64,000 bases of DNA from Xiheimicrobium sp052034585 (GTDB lineage Bacteria > Myxococcota > Myxococcia > Myxococcales > Myxococcaceae): NCBI GenBank assembly GCA_052034585.1, contig JBPOIJ010000011.1, positions 57,289 to 121,288 on the forward strand, read 5' to 3'. Below are positions 44,830-53,559 of the stretch, in pieces (position 1 is the stretch's first letter; each line of letters starts with the position of its first letter). Both the position numbers and the translations under genes were made by a program. The notes beneath the pieces were generated by a model, which was not told where the DNA came from, made no database searches, and worked only from the letters and a program-made list of their open reading frames with translations.

Positions 44830-46341
44830 TCAGCCGGCTCGACGCTGACGTGCAGCGAGCGTCGCGGCCAGGACGAAGGCGAGGACCCACGCCTCTCCGC
44901 TCTGACTCTGACTGCACCCAGAGCTCACGGAGAGCTGACGGCGTGACGGCTGACCACCTTCGGTTTCGCCACTGCCTGCGTCCTCCGCTTCGTTTCCGCC
45001 ATCGGCGGGCGCCAGGACGGGTTTGGGCTCGGCCGCCAAGGTCCACCCCGGGTTGCCGCCATCACGAAACTGGATGGCACCCACGGTGGCGGGGCTGTTC
45101 CGCGGGAAGCCGTTGAAGTCCTCCGTCGTTCCAAAAGCGTCGGTTGCGGCGCCGATGAGCGCTGAGCCCGGTTTGGGGAAGACGTCGTTGGGCACCATTC
45201 CCGAGAAGTTTGCAGCCATGAAGTCGGCCGACAGCGAGCCCGTTCCCAGCACCGGCGCTCGGCCCGCGCCGATGTTGTTCGTCATCGTGATGGTGGTGGA
45301 TGGCCCAGCGACGGTGATGGCGGCGCCGGTCGAGACATAGACGGCGTTGTTCGCGACCAGCACCGGATCGACCGCGTCTGCGAGGACGATGCCGTCACCG
45401 TTCGCGTCGATGACCGTGTTGTGCACTACCCGGACGTTTCCAGGCCCTGCGTCGACCAGCACGTGGCGACGAACGGCGATGGACCCGGCTGTCGCGCCGA
45501 GGATGATGTTGTTTCGAATCACCGCGTCACGGGTCGCCTGGATCCCAACGTCGCTGCACCGCCACACCGCGTTGCGCTCGATGCGGTTGGCTTGCGTCGG
45601 ATCCGCCGAGGCGGTGAAGACCAGAATGCACGGCCGCGCATCGTGCACCACGTTGTCTCGAATGACGCCTCCGTAGCTGGACTCACGAATGACGATTCCG
45701 GCGCCGACTGGTCCCGATGCGTTGTGAATGTAGTTGCCCTCGACGAGCGGCTGGATGACCCGGCACTGGCCAGTCGAGCACCCGAGGTTGATGGCGCTGT
45801 TGCCGGTCCGGTAAACGTGATTTCGCAGCACGCGCGTTCCAACGTACGTGGCCATGGAGTCGGTCGCGGCGACTCCGTTTCCGGCCGTGTCGTGAATGGT
45901 GCATTGCTCGATCGTCACGTTTTGTGCACCCGGGCGAAGCTGGATACCGCTCGACCCTCCAGAGATCTCGAGCCGTCGAAGGATGATCCAGCTGGCGTTG
46001 AGATCGAGCACGTTCTGGTTGGCGTCGGTTCGCATGAGCACCGCGGTCGACTCGCCCTTCGAGCGAATGACGATGGGAGCCGCGGCGGTCCCACTGCGAG
46101 TGATCTCGAGACGAGCAGTCGGAAGAGTGTAGGTGCCTCCGTTCAACACCAGCTCATCACCTGGGTTCAGCATGCTGACGGCTCCGGCGAAGTCGTCACC
46201 TGGCATGAGCTCCCGAACCTCGGCCTGCGCTGTGAGTGAGCACAGGAGGAGTCCGCCGCAGCCGAGGAGCTTCGGAGCGATCGCAGCGATCCAGCTCGAG
46301 TTCGGAATCCGGGAACCTCCACGCCATGACCAGGGACCCAT
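44830..46341 (-). CDS. Secreted parallel beta-helix protein with MYXO-CTERM-like tail
   Basis: 503 residues from the ATG at 46341. A hydrophobic signal (KLLGCGGLLLCSLTAQA) leads to right-handed beta-helix repeats of the pectate-lyase/NosD type: NVTIEQCTIHDTAGNGV, RVLRNHVYRTGNSAINL, PLVEGNYIHNASGPVG, GVIRDNVVHDARPCI. After a Gly/Glu linker the C-terminus is SSGCSQSQSG, a hydrophobic helix and RQRRAG, the Cys-helix-Arg pattern of MYXO-CTERM sorting signals. It is therefore likely exposed on the cell surface and may bind or cut polysaccharide. A GGAGGTT lies five bases before an in-frame ATT at 46308, an unusual alternative start that would leave an ideal signal peptide. Confidence 0.78.
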   Translation of the reverse strand: MGPWSWRGGSRIPNSSWIAAIAPKLLGCGGLLLCSLTAQAEVRELMPGDDFAGAVSMLNPGDELVLNGGTYTLPTARLEITRSGTAAAPIVIRSKGESTAVLMRTDANQNVLDLNASWIILRRLEISGGSSGIQLRPGAQNVTIEQCTIHDTAGNGVAATDSMATYVGTRVLRNHVYRTGNSAINLGCSTGQCRVIQPLVEGNYIHNASGPVGAGIVIRESSYGGVIRDNVVHDARPCILVFTASADPTQANRIERNAVWRCSDVGIQATRDAVIRNNIILGATAGSIAVRRHVLVDAGPGNVRVVHNTVIDANGDGIVLADAVDPVLVANNAVYVSTGAAITVAGPSTTITMTNNIGAGRAPVLGTGSLSADFMAANFSGMVPNDVFPKPGSALIGAATDAFGTTEDFNGFPRNSPATVGAIQFRDGGNPGWTLAAEPKPVLAPADGGNEAEDAGSGETEGGQPSRRQLSVSSGCSQSQSGEAWVLAFVLAATLAARQRRAG

Positions 46342-46535
46342 GGCCCTGGCAGTACCGCGGCGCGAGAAAGGCGGGTCACGGGCGAAACGCCAGCAAACGC
46401 GGTCGCTTCGGCTCGCCACCCTTCCACACCTGATCGAATCAACCGGCCACGTCGCCAAATGAAATCACGTTCGCTTCTCAGCGGCCTGGTCCCGTTCGCT
46501 GCTGGCTGCTGGGGCCGACCCGTTTCTCGACGTGG

Positions 46536-47132
46536 GTGGTACAGTCGAGTGTGGTCGGAAGACTCCACCTCGTGCCGAACAAGCTGCAGGATCCGGCTGC
46601 GGACGTCGGGCAACTGGTTCGCGCCGCCCGCACTGGAATCGATGGAGCCTTCCGGTCTCTCTACGACCTGAGCTTCCCCTGGGTCGAGCGGTTGGCGTTT
46701 CGGCTGCAGCCTCATCGCGGGGAAGCCGAGGACCTCATGCAGGACGCCTTCACCCACGCGTTCGCCAACCTCGATCAGCTCAAGGAGCCGTCGAGTTTTC
46801 CCGGCTGGCTTCGAGGCATCATGATCGGCATCGCCCACAAGCGGGCCAGGCGGCTGCGGCTCTTCAGCTCATTTGGGCGCGACGACGACGAGGTCGACTT
46901 CGAGTCCTTTCCGTCACCTGGCGCGACCGCCGAGGAGCGCGCCGAGCTCGTGCGCCTCATGTCGGCCATCGAGCGACTTCCTGCGCAGGAGCGTCTGTTC
47001 TTCATTCTGCGTCGCGTCGAAGGCCTTACCGTGCTCGAGGTGGCTGAGGCGAGCGGGGTGAGCGAGAAGACCGTCAAGCGGCGCATCGTTGCCGCGACGG
47101 AGCGGCTGACCCGCTGGGGAGTGCTTTCATGA
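46536..47132 (+). CDS. ECF-type RNA polymerase sigma factor
   Basis: 198 residues, GTG start (a second GTG lies five codons later). Region 2 appears as AFRSLYDLSFPWVERLAFRL and AEDLMQDAFTHAFANLDQLK with FPGWLRGIMI; region 4 as AIERLPAQERLFFILRRVEG and VSEKTVKRRIVAATERL. Such sigma factors direct polymerase to envelope-stress or surface genes. Its stop overlaps the FecR-like gene by four bases (ATGA), and FecR-type proteins are common membrane partners, so the downstream protein is probably its regulator. Confidence 0.92.
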   Translation: MVQSSVVGRLHLVPNKLQDPAADVGQLVRAARTGIDGAFRSLYDLSFPWVERLAFRLQPHRGEAEDLMQDAFTHAFANLDQLKEPSSFPGWLRGIMIGIAHKRARRLRLFSSFGRDDDEVDFESFPSPGATAEERAELVRLMSAIERLPAQERLFFILRRVEGLTVLEVAEASGVSEKTVKRRIVAATERLTRWGVLS

Positions 47133-48184
47133 CTGGACGGCCCGAACTGCTGCCGCCACCTGATCCCACTCGGCAGGAGCGCGTCTGGAGCGCGGTGAGC
47201 AATCGACTCGAGGCTGGTCGGCCGCGGCGCTTCTGGTTGCCGGTCGGGCTCGGAGTGGCGGCAATGAGCGCAGCGGCCGCGCTGGCTGCGTTCGTCTGGT
47301 GGCCACGCGCCGTGCCGTGGGAAGGCCCCGACTTCGAGAGCGGGCCGTCGGCGCACCAACTTCAGCTGGCTGACGGGTCGCTGGTGGTCGCCGAGCCCTC
47401 GACGACGCTCTCTCGTTGCGCCAGCGACGCTCCTTGCATCAGCCTCATTCGCGGCCGGGCCGAGTTCCGGGTCAAGCGGCAGCGCGCGGGGACGTTTCGG
47501 GTCATGGCCGGCCGAGTCGAGGTTCGGGTCGTCGGCACGCGCTTCACCGTCGAGCGGGACGGCGCTGATCCACGCGATTCGTCCGTCGAGGTGCGCGTCT
47601 CGGAGGGACGGGTCGACGTGCTCCTCGATGGCGCTCGCGCCGCCTCGGTGTCGCCTGGAGAGCGCTGGCGAGCTCCGGTCTCGCCCCGCCTCGAGGAGCC
47701 GCTCGACGCTGGGCCGGAGATGATCATCGAGCCGCCAGGTCAACCTCCGACGCCCACCGAGGACCCTCCGCGCTCACCCGTCCAGCCCAAGCCTGCGCGG
47801 CCGAATCCTCCGCTGCCATCGGCTGATGAACTCTGGAATGCGGCGCTGGCGGCCCGCATCGATGGCGCGACCGATCAAGAACTCGATCACTACCAGCGGT
47901 TCCTGCAGCGCTTCCCGAACGATGGGCGAGCAGGCGTCGCGGCGTTCGAGCTGGCGCGGTTGATGGTGGACGTGCGGCAGGATCCCCGGCGCGCGGTGCC
48001 CTTGCTCGAGCTCGCCTTGTCGAGACAGCCCCGGGGCGCCTACGCCGAAGACGCGATGATGCGGCTGGCGCGCGCGAAGGCGGCCCTCGGTGACGTTGCC
48101 GGTTGCCAGGCGGTCAGAGACCGCTCGCTCAGCGAGTTCCCGCGGGGCGTGCACCGGGCGACGCTTCGCGAACTCTGTCGCTGA
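47129..48184 (+). CDS. FecR-domain membrane protein with C-terminal TPR
   Basis: 351 residues. One transmembrane segment (about residues 35-57, WLPVGLGVAAMSAAAALAAFVWW) separates a short cytoplasmic part from a periplasmic FecR domain (about 75-190; HQLQLADGSLVVAEPSTTLS, GRVEVRVVGTRFTVERD, VSPGERW). A Pro-rich linker and TPR-like helices (about 240-350; DELWNAALAARIDG, AGVAAFELARLM) complete it. It probably holds or modulates the adjacent ECF sigma factor; the typical anti-sigma zinc motif is not seen. Confidence 0.88.
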   Translation: MTGRPELLPPPDPTRQERVWSAVSNRLEAGRPRRFWLPVGLGVAAMSAAAALAAFVWWPRAVPWEGPDFESGPSAHQLQLADGSLVVAEPSTTLSRCASDAPCISLIRGRAEFRVKRQRAGTFRVMAGRVEVRVVGTRFTVERDGADPRDSSVEVRVSEGRVDVLLDGARAASVSPGERWRAPVSPRLEEPLDAGPEMIIEPPGQPPTPTEDPPRSPVQPKPARPNPPLPSADELWNAALAARIDGATDQELDHYQRFLQRFPNDGRAGVAAFELARLMVDVRQDPRRAVPLLELALSRQPRGAYAEDAMMRLARAKAALGDVAGCQAVRDRSLSEFPRGVHRATLRELCR

Positions 48185-48303
48185 CCCTGAGCCACGCTGG
48201 CCTCGCTCGGAGGACCGTGCGACATTCCTCAGTGAATGGCTGCGGGGCGTCGAGTCGACGAGGCTGGTCGTGCCGCAACGCACACGCGCGATGGAGCCGC
48301 TCG

Positions 48304-49260
48304 ATGATGTTGGCCTGGTTCGTGGCACTCCTGTCGCAGGCGCCCACCGGCACGTTGGTCTGGCTGGACTCGACCTCGAACGATCTCACGGTCGAGCAGT
48401 GGGGCGAACTCGAGCAGCTCCTCCGGGCTGGCCTCCGGCGCTCCGAGATCGCCTTGGCTCGTGACCGCGAAGCGCGGGCGTCGCTCGTGCTGCAGGTTCG
48501 TCGAATCGACGCCGAGTACTTCGTGTTCGTGGCCTCGGGACCGGCAGTCGCGGGCAGCGGTGTCGTCATGTCTCGCCGCATCGGCGCCGAGACGATCGCG
48601 GCCGGCGCCCTCACCGTCGTGCTCGCCCAGACGGCCGAAGAATTGGTCTCGGCGGCGCTGGCGGCCGACCAACCTCAGACGCCACCGCAACCAGCACCGG
48701 TGGTCAGCCGTGACTTCGAGACGCCCTCGCCGCCCGCCGAGCCCTCGCGGCTGAGGCTGATCGCCGAGGCAGGGGCGTTGGCGGACGTCTCGTCTGGAGG
48801 GCTGGTGGTGCTCGGTGGCGGCGCCGCCGTCTCGGTGCTCTTCGACCGCTTCGGAGTGATGGTTCGTGGAGGCGCCGGCCCCGCGCCGCCCCGCCAGACG
48901 GCCGCTGGAGTCGTGCGCGGTTCGAGCGCGCTCGTCGACGTCGGGCCAGTCGTCGAGGTGGTGCGCGCCAGCCGCTTCACCCTGCAGCTCCTCGCCCTCT
49001 TCCGCGCGCAGTGGCTCAGCGCCGAGGGTGACGAGGCGGTGGAGGGGCTCGTCGGGGTGCGAGGAAGCGCCTGGAGTTCGTCGCTCTTCGTCGGGCTCGC
49101 CCCCGCCGTGAGCCTCACCGAGCGCTTCTTCCTCAGGCTTCATCTGGCGATCGGAGGAGCGCTGCGGGCCGTCGTCTTCCAGACCGAGGCCGGGGGCCGG
49201 CTCGGTGGCCTCTCGGGGCTCGGTGGAAGCACCATGCTGACGGTGGGAGCAAAGTGGTGA
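48304..49260 (+). CDS. Secreted protein with outer-membrane-like beta domain
   Basis: 318 residues from paired ATG codons at 48304/48307. A short hydrophobic leader (MLAWFVALLSQAP) looks like a signal peptide. Residues 15-130 form a mixed domain (VLQVRRIDAEYFVFV), a Pro-rich linker follows, and the last 170 residues alternate hydrophobic and Gly-rich strands (GLVVLGGGAAVSVLFDRFGV, FTLQLLALFRAQWL, LHLAIGGALRAVVF) ending in KW, as in small outer-membrane barrels. It sits 119 bp behind the FecR-TPR gene and overlaps the next lipoprotein start (GTGA), so it belongs to the same unit and is likely an envelope target of that sigma system. Confidence 0.65.
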   Translation: MMLAWFVALLSQAPTGTLVWLDSTSNDLTVEQWGELEQLLRAGLRRSEIALARDREARASLVLQVRRIDAEYFVFVASGPAVAGSGVVMSRRIGAETIAAGALTVVLAQTAEELVSAALAADQPQTPPQPAPVVSRDFETPSPPAEPSRLRLIAEAGALADVSSGGLVVLGGGAAVSVLFDRFGVMVRGGAGPAPPRQTAAGVVRGSSALVDVGPVVEVVRASRFTLQLLALFRAQWLSAEGDEAVEGLVGVRGSAWSSSLFVGLAPAVSLTERFFLRLHLAIGGALRAVVFQTEAGGRLGGLSGLGGSTMLTVGAKW

Positions 49261-50444
49261 GGCGGAGCACTGGCGCTGCGCTGCTCCTGTTGTTGCTGAG
49301 CTGCTCCGAGAGCGTGGTGACGGTCTTTCGTCGAGCGGAACGAAGGCCTGTCACCCTCGTGGGTGGGCCGCGGCAGTACGACCCAGCGTTGGGCATGGCG
49401 GGCTCGTTGCTGATTGCTTCCTGGTGCGAGTCCGACTCCATCGGTAACCGACTCATGTTCGGCGCGGTCTGGGACGGCGGCACCGAGATCGTCGGCAGAG
49501 CGCTGAGCAGCGCCCCGCCAGGCCTGGCGAGCCAGTTCACCGACGCGACCCTGGTGCCCCGGAAGAGTGGCTGGCTGTTGGCAGTGGTCAGCTCGTCGAC
49601 GAGGCTGGTGCTCTACCCCGTGAGCGCGAGCGGAGAGGTCGAGCCGGCGACGATGGTGGCGAGCCCTCGCGTGGTGTCGCCCTTCAGCGGAGTCGCCATC
49701 GGGGACGACGTGGTTGGCGCCTGGGGCACGGTGCTGAACGGCGAGACGAACGTGTTCGCGGGGCAGGTGTCGACCTCGTCGGCCCTCGCGGTCGACGCTG
49801 GGCCCGTGGCGCCAGGCCCGCCAGGCGATTCGTTCCCACTGGTCGCGGCGGTGGGGAACGAGCCGCTGGTGGTGTGGACCCGCTACGAGGTGAGCACTGG
49901 TGAAGATCTCGTCGGGCAGTGGTTCGCCACGTCGGAGGTGCGCTCGGTCCCACTGCCGACTCACCAGTACACCTCGGCCGCGGCGGGAGGCCAACAGCGC
50001 ATCGTCGTGCTCGCGTGGGAGCAGGCGCGCGGGCTGATGGCGACGCGGTTGTCGCCATCGAGTGATGCTGGCTTCGAGCCCTTCGTCGCGCTGGCCCAGA
50101 CCCCGACCCGGCTCGCAGCGGTGACGGCCATGGGCGGAGGGTTCCTCGCAGCGATGACCGCAGTGCGGGGTGACGCGGGGGTGCTGCGGCTCGTGCCGAT
50201 CTCCGAGACTGCGCAGATCGATCCCAGTGCTGGCGTCTGGCTCTCCGAAGGCGAGACCGGCCCGGCAATCGGTGGCCGGCCGGCGATCGTCCCCGGTTGG
50301 GTCTCGTTCGTGCGTTCCCAACTCGACGGCGGAAGCGCGATCGTCGTTCGGCCGTTCGGAGAATCGGTGTCGCGTTCGCCGTGTCGCTTCGGGTCGGACT
50401 GTCTGTCGGGCGCCTGTCTCGACGCGGTCTGCACCGGCGACTGA
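49257..50444 (+). CDS. Lipoprotein of unknown function, last gene of the sigma operon
   Basis: 395 residues from a GTG that overlaps the previous stop. STGAALLLLLLSC is a clean lipobox signal. The body shows loose beta-propeller-like repeats (GWLLAVVSSSTRLVLYPV, EPLVVWTRYEVSTGEDL, RIVVLAWEQARGLMATRL) without catalytic residues. The C-terminus CRFGSDCLSGACLDAVC is a compact four-Cys module of the kind used as a repeated disulfide motif in myxobacterial surface proteins. Function unknown. Confidence 0.7.
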   Translation: MRRSTGAALLLLLLSCSESVVTVFRRAERRPVTLVGGPRQYDPALGMAGSLLIASWCESDSIGNRLMFGAVWDGGTEIVGRALSSAPPGLASQFTDATLVPRKSGWLLAVVSSSTRLVLYPVSASGEVEPATMVASPRVVSPFSGVAIGDDVVGAWGTVLNGETNVFAGQVSTSSALAVDAGPVAPGPPGDSFPLVAAVGNEPLVVWTRYEVSTGEDLVGQWFATSEVRSVPLPTHQYTSAAAGGQQRIVVLAWEQARGLMATRLSPSSDAGFEPFVALAQTPTRLAAVTAMGGGFLAAMTAVRGDAGVLRLVPISETAQIDPSAGVWLSEGETGPAIGGRPAIVPGWVSFVRSQLDGGSAIVVRPFGESVSRSPCRFGSDCLSGACLDAVCTGD

Positions 50445-50552
50445 GGTGGGGCGGAAGAGCTGACCCGAAATTCGTGCGCCGCGGTACTGCGGTCACGATT
50501 CGATCGTCATCTCAACCCTCTCGTGTGCAACTCGCCCTCAGAAAGACCTCCC

Positions 50553-51449
50553 ATGTCACCCCGAGCGCTCGTCCCGTTCGTCCTGTGCGCGGCGGCGATG
50601 ACCAGCTGCAACTGCGGAGGTGTGCGGCTCGGTCGCCTCAACGCGATCATCAACCCCACGCCCGCGGTGATCGACTTCGGCCGGGTGACGCTCGGTACCT
50701 CGGAGCATCGGGCGATCATGATTGCGAACGAGGGCGATCGGCCCCTGAACGTATTCTCGCTCGAGGTCATGGGGGGACCGTTCCTCGGTGCTACGAGCGC
50801 ATTTCGGGTCGAAGGCGGCCGCCAGCTCGAAGTCGTGATCGCCTTCGTGCCGAACGCCGTCGGGCGTTTTGACGGCAGGGCGGTCATCGAGAGCGACGCT
50901 GACAACGAAGAGATCATCACAATCGAGCTCACGGGGGTCGGGGTCGAACCGAACGAAGATGCGCACACCGAGGACGGCGGCACTCGGGACGCAGGCCGCC
51001 CAGACGCGGGCAAGCCAGGCACGCCTGACGCGGGCCGAGTGGACGCTGGCCGACCCGATGGGGGCTGCTTCGAGGGTGAGACTCAGGCCTGCTCTGTGGG
51101 GCAGTGCGGCTCAGGGCGGCAACTGTGTCGCGATGGTGGGTGGCAGAGCTGCATGCCCTGCGTGTCAGCGGCGGTTGGCGCCCAGTGTCTCAACGACCGC
51201 TGCTGCATCCCTTCGGGGTTGAAGGTGCCGCAGTCCGGGAGCCTCATTGGCACGCAGTACACCCACTGCATCACCGACCCCATCGAGGGCGCCGGCCTGT
51301 CGGTGGGACTGATCATCGATCAGTCGACCCCTGGGGTGCATGCCTCGGTGCGGAACTCGACGCGGCTGTGCTGCTCGGGTTCGGCGATGGTTGCGACCTC
51401 GAGCCTCGAGATTTGCCCGCTCGGAGTGTGGCGAATCGAGTGCCGGTGA
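50553..51449 (+). CDS. Lipoprotein with ASH/choice-of-anchor-D domain and Cys-rich end
   Basis: 298 residues from the ATG at 50553. FVLCAAAMTSCNC is a lipobox signal. Residues about 35-135 read as an immunoglobulin-like ASH/HYDIN-type domain (PAVIDFGRVTLGTSEHRAI, GRQLEVVIAFVPNAVGRFDG, DNEEIITIELTGVG). A Asp-Ala-Gly linker follows, then a Cys-rich region with at least ten Cys (QACSVGQCGSGRQLC, CCIPSG, LCCSG). It is probably a surface protein held by disulfides. No close family is recognised. Confidence 0.68.
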   Translation: MSPRALVPFVLCAAAMTSCNCGGVRLGRLNAIINPTPAVIDFGRVTLGTSEHRAIMIANEGDRPLNVFSLEVMGGPFLGATSAFRVEGGRQLEVVIAFVPNAVGRFDGRAVIESDADNEEIITIELTGVGVEPNEDAHTEDGGTRDAGRPDAGKPGTPDAGRVDAGRPDGGCFEGETQACSVGQCGSGRQLCRDGGWQSCMPCVSAAVGAQCLNDRCCIPSGLKVPQSGSLIGTQYTHCITDPIEGAGLSVGLIIDQSTPGVHASVRNSTRLCCSGSAMVATSSLEICPLGVWRIECR

Positions 51450-51498
51450 GTGACGTGTGCGCAGTGAAGGTTCGATTCCGATTTCAAGGAGGCGGTAC

Positions 51499-52173
51499 GT
51501 GAACGTGTTCAAGACAGCTGGAGCAGTCGTTGCGGGCTTGATTGCGGGCGGGTGTGGCGGGGTGCTCGAGGTACCGGGACCGGACAGGGCCGACGGCCCC
51601 GAGACGGCAACGGTGACGCAGGAACTCATCACCGACACGGGCACCGCTGCGTTGCCCACGTATCCGGCAGGAGTGCGGGCGGAGTGGGTCGGGAGTCGTG
51701 CTTACAAGATTCAGAGCGGCGCGCAGCCATGGCGGTGCATGACGGTGCTCAGCGATGGGACGCTGGGAACGAGCTCGTGCTCGTCGGCCATTTGGTTCAA
51801 CACCTATCGCGAGACGTCCTTCGGCACCTACGCGCTCTGCGACGGCAGCACCCTGAAGATGGACGTGCAGGACACCCGCGTCTTGTACAACGGGATCTGC
51901 TTCGTCCAACGACCTGGTACGACGGCGCTGGCGCGTCGGAGCCTCACAGTCACCTGGCGCGAGGGGAACACCTGGCAACCATCGCTTCACAGTTTGAAGA
52001 CCGAGGCGGTGCGGAGCGGCGTGGTGCGAATCAAGTCGTCCGTCTACGAGTGGTCTGGGGGAAGACTGGTCGAGGTGAGTGGCGTCTTGACGAACGACCG
52101 AGCAGGGCGCGTTGTCGTCGCTCCGTCGAGCACCTCCGACGCCCAGCACTGGAGCTTCGTCACCCAGTGGTAG
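51499..52173 (+). CDS. Lipoprotein, function unknown
   Basis: 224 residues from a GTG at 51499 preceded by AAGGAGG at good spacing. GAVVAGLIAGGCGG is the lipobox. The mature part is beta-rich with four Cys (RCM, SSC, ALC, GIC) and repeating motifs with Trp (WRCMTVLSDGTLGTSS, AQHWSFVTQW at the end), reminiscent of ricin-like or other carbohydrate-binding beta-trefoils; this likeness is weak. It is the last intact gene before the IS91-derived repeat. Confidence 0.65.
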   Translation: MNVFKTAGAVVAGLIAGGCGGVLEVPGPDRADGPETATVTQELITDTGTAALPTYPAGVRAEWVGSRAYKIQSGAQPWRCMTVLSDGTLGTSSCSSAIWFNTYRETSFGTYALCDGSTLKMDVQDTRVLYNGICFVQRPGTTALARRSLTVTWREGNTWQPSLHSLKTEAVRSGVVRIKSSVYEWSGGRLVEVSGVLTNDRAGRVVVAPSSTSDAQHWSFVTQW

Positions 52174-52289
52174 TCGGCGCGCGTTGCGGGAGCCCTTTGG
52201 GCGCATGGCGCGGTGCACCGGCACCATCTCAGCTGCGGCGTCGACCCGCCGTTCGATGGGGAACACGTTGCCATCGGGAGAACCGTGCG

Positions 52290-52536
52290 GCGGCGGACGA
52301 CGTCGCCTTCACGCCATCCACTCCACGCGCAAAGCAGCCGAGGAGCGCCTCCTCCAACTCGGCCACCGCCTCGCGCCTCGACGCCTCCTCCCTCCAGCCA
52401 CCGCCCAGCCCTCCTTGCCTCTGGCGGGTTGACGCTCACCTCCGACTCACCAGCGCCCGCCACGCACGGGCATGGCTCCGACCTCAGCCCCTCGCGCGGG
52501 TGCGCCGCTCCACCTCCTCGACCGCGCCGAACACCA
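52290..52536 (+). repeat. IS91-derived direct repeat, copy 1 (transposase C-terminus remnant)
   Basis: This stretch is nearly identical to 63738-64000; the two differ mainly by small indels of 7 and 9 bp that are absent here. Translation of one frame gives RRRLHAIHSTRKAAEERLLQ, part of the zinc-finger C-terminus of IS91-like transposases; upstream transposase sequence is absent in this copy, which starts abruptly at 52290. Flanking DNA (52174-52289, 52537-52680) has no identifiable gene. Confidence 0.75.
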
Positions 52537-52605
52537 GCACCGCTCCCCGAGCGTCTTGACCCGCCTCCCCGTTTCCCGCTTTCTTCCTCTTCTCCTTTCT
52601 CCTTC

Positions 52606-52625
52606 AACTGATCTCACGATCAGTT
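52606..52625. other. Short perfect inverted repeat
   Basis: AACTGATC (52606-52613) and GATCAGTT (52618-52625) with a 4-nt loop, followed by GTGGTTTTG. It lies just after the IS91-derived repeat and before an AT-richer gene; it may be a weak terminator or an old element boundary. Confidence 0.35.
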
Positions 52626-52680
52626 GTGGTTTTGCTTTGCGAGAAACGCTGCAGTGGTGTCTCCTGCCATCGTCTGTTGT

Positions 52681-53550
52681 ATGGCTGAATCGATGAGCCA
52701 ACTCAATTCGTGCCCCGCCTGCCGGGTACCGCTGGTTGTTCCGAATCCTGCGAAGTGCGGCAACTGTGGTGTCGACGTCGGATCAGGCTCTCGCGAAAGA
52801 CAGACACCGGCAGACCCGGCTCCGATCGAAGACCCCAAAACCCCGCTGCTCACAATCGCGATGCAAACTGAGGGGAGCATCGCGCTGATTGAGCGACTGA
52901 TGACCTCCGAGTCGCGCAAGTACTTTATTCCGTCGATTGATGGTCGCCCGATGAAAGACTCGGAACTCGGCTTGCCACCCGGAGCACTTGGCCGCGCTAT
53001 CGCAGAGTCCATCGGACGGCCTCCTGAAATATTCGCCGACGTCCCACAACTCGTGACGCTGGTTACTTTGAACGAGGGTACCCGACCGACGGGAATTGAC
53101 GAGCGAGTCGCGCAGCTTGAACACCTCACAGCACTTGGCCGCATCGCAGCTTCTTCGTCTTCAACTCGCGCGCTCATCTTGTATGCACCTGATCGCGTAC
53201 TACCTGCGGAAGATTTTCTGGCGATGACCGAGAACCGCTCTCAGCCGCCACGAACCGAGCTGATGGTCTGGGTCAGCGTAAACAACGTGCGCGGCGAACT
53301 TTCTACACAGGGACTCGCTGCCATAGACCTTCCTGAGGCACACGTCTCGCTCGGCCCCAACGCAACCTCTGCTCAGATCGCGTACGGCCGTGACGTGTTG
53401 CTGTCGCTTGGGAATGCAATGATCAACCAGTTCGGTCGCGTTGCTGACGGTTTCAAAATTGGTAGTGATTGGACGACCCGATTCGATGGAGAGAAAATGC
53501 GAGTGGTGCCCATCGTTGAAAAGAAGCCCCTGTGGAAAAGGCTCTTCTAA
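52681..53550 (+). CDS. Zinc-ribbon protein of unknown function (DUF4261-like), AT-richer than neighbours
   Basis: 289 residues from the ATG at 52681 (another at 52693). The start holds a four-Cys zinc ribbon, SCPACRVP and AKCGNCGVD. The later part (TRALILYAPDRVLPAEDFL, LMVWVSVNNVRG, AAIDLPEAHV, YGRDVLLSLGNAMIN) resembles DUF4261-type proteins by layout; I hold this loosely. Codon use is less GC-biased at third positions than the surroundings, suggesting recent acquisition. It sits between an IS91 fragment and a radical SAM fragment. No secretion signal is seen, so cytoplasmic. Confidence 0.6.
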   Translation: MAESMSQLNSCPACRVPLVVPNPAKCGNCGVDVGSGSRERQTPADPAPIEDPKTPLLTIAMQTEGSIALIERLMTSESRKYFIPSIDGRPMKDSELGLPPGALGRAIAESIGRPPEIFADVPQLVTLVTLNEGTRPTGIDERVAQLEHLTALGRIAASSSSTRALILYAPDRVLPAEDFLAMTENRSQPPRTELMVWVSVNNVRGELSTQGLAAIDLPEAHVSLGPNATSAQIAYGRDVLLSLGNAMINQFGRVADGFKIGSDWTTRFDGEKMRVVPIVEKKPLWKRLF

Positions 53551-53559
53551 TGGGTTTCA

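Noticed and set aside
44457..45116. 219-residue plus-strand frame spanning the DUF1501 gene end and the gap
   Set aside because: It is out of frame with the DUF1501 gene, Arg/His-rich and runs antisense into the beta-helix gene.
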